DNA of 64,000 nucleotides from Triatoma infestans (taxonomy: Eukaryota; Arthropoda; Insecta; Hemiptera; Reduviidae). The notes under the pieces were generated by a model, which made no database searches, had not been told where the DNA came from, and worked only from the letters and a program-made list of their open reading frames with translations. Of this stretch, positions 43,522 to 55,840 are shown one piece after another; position 1 is the stretch's first letter; each line of letters opens with the position of its first letter. Made by a program: the position numbers and the translations under genes. The stretch lies in the NCBI GenBank assembly GCA_011037195.1, contig JAAEAF010001592.1, positions 81,718 to 145,717 of the forward strand, given 5' to 3'.

Positions 43522-43990
43522 AAGGTGAGGTTCGTTCAAGAAAGAAAAATTCAGTTATGTCAACGTTTCGACAGAGTTTCCTGTCTTTATCAAGGCTTTA
43601 ATCTAAAAAACAATACAATGAGGAACCACAATGCATTAATAATGCTGTAACATGCAGAATAATAATAAAATTATATATATATATATATATAAAAGATAAG
43701 AAACAAGTTGTAACTTTGAATTTGCTTTTTTATGTTTCTGCGATGTAACAAATGTGTATGTTTAAAAATTCCACTGCAAATTTTTCTCCATATCTATATG
43801 TAGGTTCAATATTATTTTTAATTGAAAATTTTTTTATTATTATTATTATTCTGCATGTTACAATATTATTAATGCATTATGGTTCCTCATTGTATTGTTT
43901 TTTAGATTAAAAAGTTGATAAAGACAGGAAACTCTGTCGAAACGTTGGCATAATTGAATGGTTCTTTCTTGACCGATCCTCACCAAATTT
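43522..43990. mobile_element. Inverted-repeat Penelope-like element D
   Basis: About 43,522-43,670 is the reverse complement of about 43,840-43,990 with few mismatches; landmarks include GGTGAGG...CAAGAAAGAA, ATTAATGCATTATGGTTCCTCATTGTATTG and CTGCATGTTAC. Both arms carry GACAGGAAACTCTGTCGAAACGTTG, a form I associate with Penelope-like hammerhead remnants. The loop holds a TA tract (43,674-43,692) and AT-rich sequence. It is a different family from A-C but built the same way. Confidence 0.65.
43915..43947 (+). ncRNA. Hammerhead-derived motif (element D, right arm)
   Basis: TTGATAA replaces the CUGAUGA core (two key changes). Stem II GACAG/CTGTC, GAAA and CGTTG are all intact. The same sequence is present on the minus strand at about 43,561-43,594. 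The core changes argue against catalysis, while perfect preservation of stem II and the 3' box in both arms suggests recent amplification in this form. Confidence 0.45.
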
Positions 43991-46900
43991 CTTCATAACA
44001 TAATTCATCAACGGTCAACCAATATCTTTATATTTACAGATTACTGAGTTTTATTTCATGAAAATGATCCGGAAGATTTTCTTTAAACTTGGATTCTATC
44101 ACATATATTTCGAAAAATATATTATTAAATTCGTAACATTAGATTTCAAGAATTATTGGCGTTTCATCTAGGCGCCGTCTAGTGACTACTATGTAGTCAC
44201 AAACATTCGATCTGCTGTGTACTGTAAAGCAACATGTAAGAGAAAATTATATGAACGTTTCACACCATATTTCTATTCGTGATTACCCTTCAGAGAGCTT
44301 CATTTTGAGGCCATCGATCGGTTTCAGATGTGTAGATAGTTTGAAAGTTTCAGGGCACCGACTCTAACAGTCAGCATAAACTGAGAACTGAGGATTGTGA
44401 AAGTGCTTTCAACATAAAAATACTCAGGATTCTTTTGTTGACAATTCAAAATTCCGGAGGCAGTTGGGTTATGACTTATGAGTTTGAGAAATAAAAAATT
44501 GCGCTATCTCCACGTGAAAATTGCAGCATGACCCTCTTTATGGGGGTTCTTCTTGTAAATATAGATATAAAACACATCTCTTTATCGTCCTAAGAATGAG
44601 GCCTGAATGGAGAGATCCTTTTTATGTGTAATAGCCCACAATAGAATTATGCAGCATGCTCTATATTGCTAAGTATCTCTTCCGCAACTACATACATCCC
44701 TAACCATTCTTTATGGAAGACAGATCAGGAAGAAAATATTCGCTGACCATAAGAAGATAAAAAAACTAACAATTGTAAAACAAACGTTTATTGGGTTTGA
44801 TATCATCCACCATCTTGAAAAGAGGGTTTCCTTCTGGTGATAACAGCGCTATCTGTTACTTATCACCCCTCCCATTTTTACTTTCTCTTACCACTTATAA
44901 GTGAAATAACTGCCTTCCGTTACTCATAATTTTATAAAAGATGCTTTTACCAGAAATATAAAAGGCCCGAGTATATATTCGAAAAAATCTGATGTGAAAC
45001 ACTCGCACACTTTCTCTTCTGCCATTTTAGAAATTTACGAATGAGATCAATTTCCTTCAAATTTATAATTCTCTAATTAAGATGTCTAATTCTCAATTGT
45101 CTTCAATGTCATATCAAAAGGAGAATCTGAACTTGGTAAAAACCACAGTTTTGAGGAAAGCCCAACCTCCGAAAACCCCTTCAATGAATTTCCTCGGAAA
45201 ACTAATTAAAACCAAAGTGGTAGATCCGTGTATGTACGGTAAGTGGTATAACCACAAATTGTTTAGAGACAAGCTTTACATTCCCCTTCCTTTAGGACCC
45301 CCCCCTACCAAAAATCAGTTTTCCTAGAAAAAATGTTTAAAATAAGATGAGTGTAGATAGTGCACGAAAATCAAAGAAAATCGTTTGAGCCGGTTTTTTT
45401 TTGAGAAAATTAGGAAAAACGCAACAAAAAATTAATAAATACGCATGCGGTTGCTATATTTTGCCTTAAACTTCGTGTCAGATGCAGCACCTAAACGAAA
45501 TACCAAGTTTGAACTCCTCGCGATTTTTCGTTTGTGAGATATTCTGTTTACACTCAAGTTGCTGGAGAACTTTGAAACATGTACTTCCGGTGAAAACTCA
45601 ATTTCGAATATTTGCCCGGATCCCAATATTTCCATTTATCAACAGTAATCGAGGAAAAAGGTAAAAATTAAGAATTATTATTTTTTTTCTATTTTTCCGT
45701 TTTAATTTGGTTTTAGGATTACACCAGTAATTAATCTAACTCTAGGATTATAATTATTTTTTAATTTAATTAGTAAAATTATTCACTATATTGTAACATA
45801 TGGGGTTATTAACGAAACTTTACAAAGACTAATTTGATTAAATAGATTCTAATTGCTCATGTCTGGCATCCAGGTTTTAATGACCGTATTATTACTGTTA
45901 TAGTATAACTTCAATGTATATAATTAAAATAGCCAGAAAATACTTTGTAGCTCTGATGTATGTGTATGTGTGTGTTTGTTTGAATGTATGTATGTATTTT
46001 TGTAAGAGAGCACATAAACCAGGTTAGTGGTTTAATTATTGAGTTCAAAAACCACTGACTAACTAATGATGGTCCACTACGGAATATAAAATTAACAAAG
46101 TATAATCGAGGTAGGCAGGTACAAAGAGGCTCGTTACAGTGATGTGATTAAGTATGTAACCATAGAAATACTATATTACTTATTTTTTGTTTTGTTGTTG
46201 TGGTGTTTGGACGGAAGTGAATAATTACTAGGAATAAGAAAAAGTAAAAACCGGAATTAAGAGATATAAAATTGGATACTTGAGAGAGAAAATTTGTAAG
46301 GGAGAAAAGAATTTGTTTATTACTTTTCTCTTACACTTGTAAGAGAATGTGTTGCGTTTGTGTTCAATTTTCAAGTTATTATCTTCACCGGAAATACATA
46401 TTTTGATAACCGTTGAAAACGAAAAATATATTTTATTTTTTACATATGATAACATACTCGTATGGATTAAGGTGAGTGTTTGCAAAAACATATTCTCATA
46501 AATAGAAAATTACCGGAAGCTCAGACTTTAAGAAAAAAGATTGTATTTGCAAGAAGGTTAGGGATTAAATAATCCATCAACTTGAAGTACAACTTTGGTG
46601 ACGTTCTGTCTGTTATTCCGGGGGACGATTTTTTGTTATCCGGAGTGTTCTACAAGGGGGGAAACAATAATATATATTGAATATAGCCACATTCAATGCT
46701 TGCTAGAATTGAAAATTGAAAGGAAATTCAGTGAACATGAACTGCTATTTTATAAACCGAATAAGTTTTCGCGTTTTTCTCGATTTCCTAGAAAAACGGC
46801 TTCAACTATTCTCTTTGGAATAAAGGAGGATGTTATTGGAATGGGCGGGCAGATTCTAGTAGAATTTAGAGTGGTGGAGTTTCGGCTACTTTTTAGGAGC

Positions 46901-47038
46901 TTCAGCATATTGAGCTCTTAATAAATGGGTGTAATTGGAACAATAATAAGATAAGGGAATCACTGACTAAATTTGCGGAGGAACTTTGATTGGATAGTTG
47001 CATATGTTGGATGTTGCAAATGCCTTTGACCCCAGCAT
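43991..47038. repeat. Rep fragments and gene-free sequence
   Basis: Rep landmarks: GTAAGAGAAAATTATATGAACGTTTCACACC (44,236-44,266, minus), CTTTCTCTTACCACTTATAAG (44,882), GATGTGAAACACTCGCACACTTTCTCTTCTGCC (44,991-45,023, plus), GAAACATGTACTTCCGGTGAAAACTCAATTTCG (45,574-45,606, plus), and a clean palindrome TCTCTTACACTTGTAAGAGA (46,325-46,344). Short ORFs have no known domains. Confidence 0.45.
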
Positions 47039-47168
47039 ACTGCCCTTAGATTTTCTCTTCCTAGGAGCCTCTACAACTCACTGTCCGGTGATGAGCAGTG
47101 TTGTCTGTAGCTAGAGAACACTGCTTGGAGGCCGGCAGTGCACTGAAAAGGCTCCGGGGGGAGGGCAC
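47039..47168 (+). mobile_element. SINE family 1, headless copy
   Basis: CTGCCCTTAGATTTTCTCTTCCTAGGAGCCTCTACAACTCACTGTCCGGTGATG and GAGGCCGGCAGTGCACTGAAAAGGCTCCGG match the body of the full copy. The tRNA-like head and the A-rich tail are missing. Confidence 0.75.
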
Positions 47169-48199
47169 AATAGATTTCAGGTCGCAGAACAATAATCCCC
47201 TACAACAATCTACAATCTACATGGATCATATCGTGGAAAGCATTTTGTTGTTAAAAGTGTCGGGAAGAGGATATACCTCATCAGACGGTGAAAGTTATGT
47301 TGGGATTTTTCTATGTTCAGGTTTATTTTCAATTTGCTGTTTACAACTATTCAAATGAATTGGAAGATTTAGGGAAGCTATGACGGATATTCACACGAGT
47401 ACAGGTTGTTCGGATTACTGGGTATATCAGCGCGCTACATATGGTAAAAAGAATGAGGCCGAAAGAAACTTTCCTATTTTCCCAGGCGCAGAATGAACAA
47501 AAGCTGATTTACCTTAAGGAAGATAGTAATCAAGTACGTTCTGAAGATTGCTATGTAGACGGAAGAAAGTTTTTGAGCTACCACAGCAGCTCAGGATTTC
47601 GATCAAAGGTTTTAGGAAAATACTTAAACCCACGACATTTACGGCATAATGATTTGCTCTCAATATCTCAAATTTATTATTACAAACCGTTCCTTCAAAA
47701 AAGTGATTGTAGCATCGGTCCTAGTAAGAGGGCGTTTTATTACTACTAATTGATCGATTCTTTTCAAATACAATATTCTAAGCAATTTATTTGTTTTATT
47801 ATTTGGTTTACCTTTTTATGGCTAATATATGATTAAATATGTGAAATTGAAACTTACGAATATTTTGCTGCACCATTCGCAATCATAATATCAAAAATCA
47901 TTCACCTGCAAAGAAAAAAAAAAGGCAATTAAAATGAGACAGATTTATACGGATTTCCTAGTGGCAAAATCTAACAAATTTTTCTTATAAAATATAAAAC
48001 ATAGAATATACGAGCATACACTTGCTAGTTTATACTTTTAAATATAATAATGTTTCTTCAAATTACAAAGTTTTACAAAATGTCCCATGTTTCTTTCAAT
48101 ATTATGCAGCAAGAGAAACCAACACTATAATGATTAGCACTTAAGAGTGGAGCGTGACGTTCCAGTGCCTTCAGAACCTACATAAATAATAAATAAAAT
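47169..48199. other. Gene-free stretch
   Basis: No recognised element. A short open frame at 47,441-47,749 has no domain that I can name. Confidence 0.4.
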
Positions 48200-48359
48200 A
48201 ATATTTTCTTGTCTTATATTTACATATTTACAATGTTAAGTGTACCAGATTTACATCTTTACCACTTCACCAAATTCTCTATCACATAGTATGTATATAA
48301 TTCACAGTGTGGTGCTGGGAAAAATGACAAGGAAAAAACCCAGCTCTATAGTAGTCTCT

Positions 48360-50544
48360 TTATTGATGTGGTGGGCATATTATATTTTTAATTCTCTTAT
48401 GTTTAAAATGACAATTTGTATTGTAACATCCTATGTTTTTGATTGTTTTATTTTCACTATAAGCTGTACTAAGAAAGAAAGTTGTACATATTTCCTTTAA
48501 CAATTCTTTTATAAATTCTATTTTTGTTTCTTCGTGCAAGAGTTTAACTGGGGTGTATCTGGGAGCATCAATGGCAAACCTTAAAAACTTATTTTGCACC
48601 CTTTGCAATTTCTTCAGGTTGGTATCACTCATTATACTCCAACATGGAGCAGCATAGGTCAGCACAGGTCTGACCAGAACCTTGTACAACAGTATCTTAT
48701 TGCCAACACTCAGAGTAGAATGTCTATTTAGGAGAGGGAACAGTTGGAGTATGAGAGCTTTGCTTCTTTGAACTATTGTGTTTATGTGTGGAGTAAATGT
48801 TAATGATTTGTCTAATGTGACCCCCAGATACTTGACAGTGGAGACCCATTCTATTGGTCTGTTAGCTATAGTTATCTCTTTCCATAAAGTCGGTCACCTT
48901 TTTGTGTAAAATATTACTTGAGTTTTTTCTGTATTTATTTTAATTTTCCATTTATGGAAGTATTTTAGTAGCTTAAGGAGATTCTGTGTCAATCTGTTAG
49001 TGATTGTGTCCGTTCGCCAAGACGACACATTCAAGGCTGTATCGTCTACGAAGAGGGACAACAAAACATTGTCTTTAACTGGTATGTCATTAAGGAAAAT
49101 AGTGAAAAGTACCGGCCCAAGGACAGAACCCTGAGGAACTACTGATACTAGACCCCTTCTGTCAGAGAGATTATTACCTACTTGTACCTACCTGGAAGGT
49201 TCTGTCAGCAAGGTAACATTGTATCAGACTCACAACATAAGCCGGAAAACCGTAAGTTATCATTTTATAGAGAAGGCCTTCATGCCAAACGGTATCGAAG
49301 GCCTTCTCTATGTCCAGTAACAACATACCGGTATGTTTTCTTTCTTTGAACTTCTCGGTAATATTATCAACCAGTCGAGCCAACAGCCCTATGGCGAATG
49401 ACCCTTCCGGAAGCCAAACTGTTCATTGATGAGAATGTTGTTTTGGACTGAGTGCTGATTGATGTTACTCAGAGTAATTTTTTCAGCCACTTTACTGAGC
49501 GTATTTAGCAGACTGATGGGTCTGTAGCCGCTCAACTATTACTATCCTTACCAGGCTTTGGTAGAACTATAACTGTGCAGTGTTTCCATTGTTTTGGAAA
49601 ATATTGTAAAGAAATCATTTTGTTAATTATATGTGTGAAGTAAACTATTGCTTTTTTAGGTAAATTTTTTAATAACTTATTATTTATTTTGTCTGGACCA
49701 GGAGACTTTTTATTTTTGAGCGCTTTAATTATCATATTTAAAATACGCGGGGTAGTAAGTTTGTAAGTCGCATTTTGTACACTAATTTGTTGTAAATAAT
49801 CTTTTACTCTACGAGTTATTCTGTTTGTAAGGTAGTTTATTCCAAGATGTTCATTTTGTTTACTAACATTCTCAAAGTGCAACGCCAAAGAATTTGCCTT
49901 ATCAGTGTTTGAATAAACATAATGTTGGTTCGATAGCAGTGGGTGAATATGGATAGTATTACCGTTTAGTTTTTTAACCGCAGCCCATAGTGTACCAGTG
50001 CTGGCCTCTAGTGTTCCAACATATTTAGTGAAATTTTTGTTTCTATGATTGTTAATTTCAGTTTTTATGAATGTATTTAAATAATTAATTAAAGGTTTTA
50101 GTCTACAAATTCTGTATTTTTGATGTGTCCTGCGAAGATGTTTCCAATTTTTATTAAATATTTCAGTTTTAATGAGAGTACGTTATTAAATGTGTTTGCT
50201 TTAGCAAGAGGAACAGCGTGTCTACAAGCTTGAATTATAATATTAGTGAAGTTTGTTACAACGTTTTATAAGTCGTGGCAGTTTTCTACTACAGGTTTTG
50301 CACATGTTATTAATCAGCTGTCTGTACAACCGCCAGTTGGCATTACTGAAATCATGACTGTAAGTGACGGATTTCTTTCAGGTTTTTCGAATAATTTAAA
50401 GAAAACAGGGATATGATCCGAGTCTGGCATCGTCCTACTGATAGGTGCTGAAGTATTTGATTTACCTTCTACCAAGATAAGGTCTAGAGTACCCGCATTG
50501 CACTGAGAGTTAGCAGGAAAATATGTTGGCTCATCAGAGTATAT
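48360..50544 (-). pseudogene. Jockey-like ORF2, 3' part: end of endonuclease and reverse transcriptase
   Basis: Pieces in order on the minus strand: endonuclease end (EPTYFPANSQCN, PDSDHIPVFF), a linker, then RT with SPGPDKINNKLLK, motif A LLDIEKAFDTVW (about 49,318-49,283), motif B VPQGSVLGPVLF, and motif C LFVDDTAL (about 49,050-49,030; FVDD in place of FADD/YADD). Next comes a thumb with KYLGVTLDKSL and a C-terminal LVRPVLTYAAPCW...LKKLQRVQNKFLRFA ending at the stop at 48,360. Stops and shifts lie near 48,905, 49,170, 49,390 and 49,530. This wording is typical of the Jockey clade, which makes target-primed copies. Confidence 0.8.
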
Positions 50545-50930
50545 TGTAACGTTTGTCCCTCTAAACTAGCTACTGCAACTATTTTTAAGTGGGTTCGTAT
50601 AGATAAAATACTCTAAACTTCAATAAAGAAAACACCAATTTATTGTTATACACAATCAATTACAAAATACAACACTTAATAATAATTACACACAGTTTAA
50701 ACCACAAAAGTTCACTTTGTTCACTTTTTATATACTTTTCGCAAACTAGTGACTTCGTTTGTAACTGGAAAACTCTCTGTGGTCCCACTATTTATACCGG
50801 TGGAGGATCTTCTAGAACTTCCTCGATTCTTCTAGACAGAGCTAGAGCGCCGCCAGCACTTCCCAGCGGCCACTAGGAGAACCTTAGGTAACTTCCTTCT
50901 CTCCTAGATGGCACAACTGGCTGCGTTACA
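50545..50930 (-). repeat. Gypsy-2 3' LTR
   Basis: 386 bp. It contains the longer version of the segment near 50,838-50,870 (AGCTAGAGCGCCGCCAGCACTTCC), part of which is missing in the other LTR. On the minus strand a TATAAAT-like box (complement of ATTTATA near 50,790) could serve as promoter. Confidence 0.85.
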
Positions 50931-50934
50931 CTGC

Positions 50935-53900
50935 TCCCCTCTCAGATCTGTTCGTCCCGAACAGAAACATCGCTGATGACGTAAGGCAGTAACCGGTCCA
51001 GATGTACGTCCTTCATTTTGGATCTGGGCGTCCGTTGGATTCGGTACACCAGGTCGTTGAGCCTTGAGATGATTGTGTAAGGTCCTTCCCAATCGTTTTG
51101 AAGTTTTGGGGACCTTCCCTTCTTCCGTACCGGATTATACAGCCATACCTTCTCGCCTTCCTAGAAGGTCCTTCCGCTGACCCGTAGATCGTACCGCGTT
51201 TTCATCCGGTCACTTTCTAACACCTCTTGTCGCGCACCTTTCCATGGATGGTCCTCAATCTGCGGCGAAGCTCTTCTGCATAGTTGTCCACGTCCGTTTC
51301 CTCCTCTTCTGGACTGCCAAATAAAAGGTCACTGGATAGCCGAAGTTCTCTTCCAAGCACAACGCTGGCTGGTGTGCGGCCCGTGGTCTCGTGGACAGCC
51401 GAACGGTACGCCATCATTATTAGAGGTATGTGTTCGTCCCAGTCGTCTTGGCGTTCATTCACCAAAAGCCTTAAATGGCTTCCTAGAGTCTTGATAAATC
51501 GTTCCACCATGCCGTCAGACTGAAGGTGAAGCGCGTTGTCCTCGTCTTCCTGATGCCAAGAATCTCGCAGACCGCCTTGAACACCTGTGACTCAAAGTTT
51601 CTCCCTTGATCGGAATGTAATTCCAGCGGAATCCCGAAACGGCTGAACAGGTTATTTACTAGAGCTTCGGCCACAGCTGATGCGTCCTGGGTTGGCAAAG
51701 CATACGCCTCCGTCCACTTGCTAAAGTATCCGCCGCAACTAGTATATAGCGATTTCCCCTTTTAGATTTTGGGAACGGGCCGGCTATATCGATAGCTATT
51801 CTTTCGAATGGTGCTCCAACATTGTACTGCCTCATAGCGCCACGGGTTCTACTTCTGGGTCCTTTGCTCGCTACACATTCCGTGCATCGCCGGCACCAAT
51901 CTTCAACATCCTGGTGGTAGCCTACCCAATAGAACCGCTGCCTCAACTTTTCCAATGTCTTCTTTACTCCGAAATGGCCGCCAGTAATGCCTCCGTGCAC
52001 TTCCGCTAACACTTCTTCCCTCTACGATGCAGGTAGAATTACCTGATTCCTTTTGTCTTTGCCATCTGCGCTTTCTCAGATCCGCAGCAATACACCATCT
52101 TTAACGGTAAGCGAATCCCATTGCGCACAGTAGCATTTCACATTCCGACTGCTAGGTACAATGTCTTTCTAGTCCGGTCTTGACCCATCTTCTTTAAACT
52201 TGAGCATTGGTCCGATGTACTCATCTTTAAGTTGTTCTCCCCTAATCACTTCAGGGCTCCATTCTTCTAGAGGTAAGACAGTGGTTCTTTTGCATTGTCT
52301 CTGCTCCTTCAGTTCTATCTTGCTACAGTGCTTGCAATCCGTATTGCAAGGCCGTCTTGAAAGAGCGTCAGCATTGCCATGAAGTCTTCCCTTCCGGTGT
52401 ATGATCTTGAATTGGTATTCCTGCAATCTCTCTATCCAGCGATCTACTTGTCCTTCCGGGTTCTTGAAATTTAAGAGCCAAGTCAGTGAAGCATGGTCTG
52501 TCTGCATTGGAAGGGCTGTCCATACAAGTATTTATGGAAATGTTCCAGTGTCTTCACGATTGCCAGAAGCTATTTCCTAGTGACACAGTAATTCTTTTCA
52601 GCCTTAGAGAAGTACACAATGACTCGTTCTTCACCATCCTGTACCTGGGAAAGTACACCCCCTATTCCAACTGCGCTGGCATCTGTGTCTACTATGAATT
52701 CGCAGCCAGCCCTTGGATATGCCAAGATTGGTGACGTCAATAAGGCTTTCTTGAGTCGATCGAATGCTTCTTGGCATTTAGGTGTCCATTCGAAAGGTTG
52801 CTCATTTTCAGTCAACCGATGTAGTGGCCTGGCTATGTCTGCAAATCCGAGACAAATCTCCTGTAGTAAGTACACAGCCCCAGGAAACTTCTGATTTCAC
52901 GCTTATCTTTCGGGACTGGCCACGCACTCACGGCTTCAATCTTCTCAGGATCGGTCTTCACTCCTTCCGCGGCAACAATCTGTCCCAGGTATTTCACCTC
53001 CTTGCCAAACAGTTGGCATTTCTTCAGGCTAAGCTTCAAGCCAAAGCCGGACAATTTTTCCAAGACCTCTTCTAAATGCCTGAGATGTTCCTTCAAGGTC
53101 TTGCTAAAGATGACAACGTCGTCTAGGTAAATCAGGCAGTTCCGCCAATGTAACCCTCTCAGAGTTGTCTCCATCAGCCTCTCGAAAGTAGCCGAGGCAT
53201 TGCAGAGTCCGAATGGCATTACGTTGAACTGCCATAGTCCTGTACCTGTGGAAAAAGCTGTCTTCTCGCGATCATCTGGATGTACCTCCACTTGCCAGTA
53301 CCCGCTCTTCAAGTCCAAAGTCGAGAACCATTTGGCCTCCGCTGAGGTGTCCAGAGTGTCGTCTATTCGTGGCAACGGGTAGCTGTCCTTCTTCGTGACC
53401 TCATTAGGATTGCGGTAGACAACACAAAATCTTGTCGATCCGTCCTTCTTCTTGACCAACAGAACGGGAGAAGCCCAAGGACAGCTGGAGGGTACGATAA
53501 CGCCTTGTGTTTTCATGTCGTCTAACATCTGGTCAACTTCCTGTTGTTTGGCCAGGGGAATCCTTCGTGGTTGTTGCTTAATGGGTGGATGATCGCCGTA
53601 TTGATTCGGTGTTGCACCATCTTCGTCCTTCCAAGAACTTTGTCGCTGCAAGAAAACACATGTTGGAATTTCCATAGCAGCTCTTCGGCCGGTTTCCTGT
53701 CCTCAGGTTTCAAATCGGCAACTGCACTTTTTATGAACTCGTTCATTACTCTGGATTTTGGTGCTGGTTGCCTCTCAGGTAGATCTGCACTGACAGTCTC
53801 GGAACCGGTTATCATCTTGACTTCTTCACACCTGCCTATGATCGTTCCCTTCTTCAGCTTTTGGACGAAATCCTTAGTGTTCAAAAGTCTAGCCGGTATT

Positions 53901-54500
53901 ATATTAGTTTTAGCTGAGATAAGCGTCCGTCCTACGAGAATGCCGTTGTCGAGTTGCGGAAACGGCTCTAATACTCCCAGTAACCCTCCTGGTTTTTCCT
54001 CCAATGCGACGGCGACTATGGCTTCACTCCGTGGCGGTAGGATAAGGTCTTCCGAAAGCATCGCTTGCCTTACCACTCCATCATCTTCTTTACACATCTT
54101 TAGAACGGTTTCCTCGTTCCCTATTCGCATAGATCTCTCATCAAAATTCAGGACGACTTTATGGGCCTTCATAAAATTCATTCCCAGTATGACTGGATCC
54201 TCAATATCTGCCACAAAACCATGATGGAGGATCTTCTCCACCATGGTCACCTCCTCGATGGTGACCTGGGTTTCTCCCACGACATCCAAGCTCTCCCCAT
54301 TGGCCGTCACGATTAGATATCCTCTCAAAGGAGTTCTTAAATTCCACTTCGGTAGGAAACCTTTCCTGACGATAGTGTGGGTGGCTCCGGTGTCTACGAC
54401 CATCTGGCAGGCTTTACCCGCAACCTTTCCTTCCAGTAATAGGCCATTGTCGTCGCATTTCAGCCGTGAAACCTTTAACTGTGCTGGGGCATAAGAGAGA
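50935..54500 (-). pseudogene. Gypsy-2 pol (protease, RT, RNase H, integrase), broken
   Basis: Minus-strand order: protease MVVDTGATHTIV (about 54,403) with a downstream ILGMNFM; RT from about 53,620 after a frameshift, with STLDLKSGYWQV (motif A), MPFGLCNASATF (B) and YLDD at 53,129-53,118; RNase H with FIVDTDASAVGIGG (52,700 region) and, after a stop at 52,570, MQTDHASLTWLL; integrase with HGGITGGHFG, CRRCTEC, D in IAIDIAGPFP, D in LHSDQGRNFES and E in MVERF; then a C-terminal GPYTIISRLND segment. CVVYRNPN stands where CVDYRKLN is usual, a changed RT residue. Frameshifts lie near 53,600, 52,840, 52,170, 51,690 and 51,520. Confidence 0.85.
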
Positions 54501-54584
54501 CGAGCCGGCTTCCGCCCCTCAAAGCCGGCTACTCGTAGTTTTCCTGATTATCTTCGCCCTTTTGCTGTTTCTTGGTAGGAGGGC

Positions 54585-55778
54585 GTTTGCACTCTCTCTT
54601 GAAATGTCCAAATTCCTGGCAGTTAAAACATTTCATAGACTGTTTAGTATTTGCGTTGGAGGGCACCAGTTCCCGAACCAGACCCTCTACAAACCGCTCC
54701 ACAATGTCTTCAATTTTCCCTTCACTTTACTAGCACTTGGAGCGACAGATGGCTTCACATAAGTCTGCCTTACCCGAACTGGTTCCTTCTGAATGCTCTT
54801 TTTTACAGCCTCAAATTCTAAAGCTCTTGCCAGCGCCTCCCCGATCGATCTTGAGCCTGCCAACTTGATAGCCTCTTTGAATTCAGGGTCCTTCAGGTCG
54901 TCGGCGAAGGCATCCGCAGCAAATCCCTCCAAAAGATTGTCATCCAGGCCATTCTAACCAAGCGGGAGATGTCGGCACTAAATTATTAGAGTGTTTCTCC
55001 CGGGTGTTGGCGCCGTGTTTTGAACTGCGTCCTGTACAGCTCCTGCATATGCTTGTCGCCAAATCTCCTCTCCATATGTTCCTTCAAATGGGCAAAATCT
55101 CCTCGGTGATCCTCCGGAATGCTCTGGAAGATGTCCAGCGCTTCGATAATCAGTGATGTTGCTTTCTCTTTTTTGCTCCATCCATTTGCGGAAGCGGCAG
55201 CATTAAATTGTAGCAAATAGTTTGCCCACATGATGTTCCGTCATAGGTTGGCGGCCTAATTTGCGCAAGAGCTCTGAACGCCAATCGGGGGCCTTCATTT
55301 TCCTGTATGGCTGCCGTTGGAGTGGCTCCAACTTTCCAATCGCGCCAGTCTCCGTGCTTTCCAATCGGCGTCTTATGTACTGTTCTACCTCGCCTATCTT
55401 CTTCTCCATTTCGGATTTTAACTCCTCTTGGGCCTTTTTCATTTCTTCTTGGAACTGGTCTAATTCTTCTTGGACCTTGTCTATGTCATTCTTCATTCCT
55501 TCTTGGATCTTATTTATCTTCCTTTTTATTTCTGCTCTCATTTTATCCTGGCCCCTCGCTATTTTGTCTTTTATTTCATCCTGGCCCCTCTTTATTTCGT
55601 TCATTTCATCCTTCCTTATTTCGTCTTTCATTTCATCTTTCATCACTTTCATTTCGTCCTGGCCCCTTTTCGCTTCCTTTCGGCTCTTCCTTTCGTCTTT
55701 CATTTCTTTCATTTCGCTCTTCAAAAATGTCATCAGTTCCTCCATTTTCCACGTTTGACTTCTGGTACTTATGGGCAT
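54585..55778 (-). pseudogene. Gypsy-2 gag with long coiled coil and zinc knuckle
   Basis: The ATG at 55,778 opens 191 residues. After MPISTRSQTWKMEELM a highly charged coiled coil of about 120 residues follows, built from irregular repeats (EMKDE, KRGQDEIKD, RGQDKMRAEIK). Then PDWRSELLRKLG leads into the capsid-type part, which continues in other frames (NGWSKKEKATSLI...; FADDLKDPEFKEAIKLAGSRSI). A CCHC knuckle, CFNCQEFGHFKREC, lies at about 54,591-54,632. The breaks at 55,203 and 54,960 stop translation. The coiled coil probably serves Gag assembly. Confidence 0.8.
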
Positions 55779-55821
55779 ACAACAAAACTGATACTAAACT
55801 GTTACCTATTTAGAGATTTCA

Positions 55822-55838
55822 TCCCACTTCTGACACCA
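55822..55838 (-). promoter_or_regulatory. Gypsy-2 primer-binding site (tRNA-Leu type)
   Basis: On the minus strand, TGGTGTCAGAAGTGGGA lies two bases inside the 5' LTR. Its complement, TCCCACTTCTGACACCA, is the 3' end of eukaryotic cytosolic tRNA-Leu with CCA. Minus-strand DNA synthesis would start here. Confidence 0.85.
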
Positions 55839-55840
55839 TA

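Noticed and set aside
43522..43990. DNA transposon with terminal inverted repeats
   Set aside because: The arms contain hammerhead-derived sequence and resemble Penelope-like inverted copies; no transposase and no regular short target duplication was found, though a weak TACAGAT repeat nearby was considered.
53544..54224. 226-residue plus-strand open frame
   Set aside because: Antisense to the Gypsy-2 protease/RT region, which has clear catalytic motifs on the minus strand.
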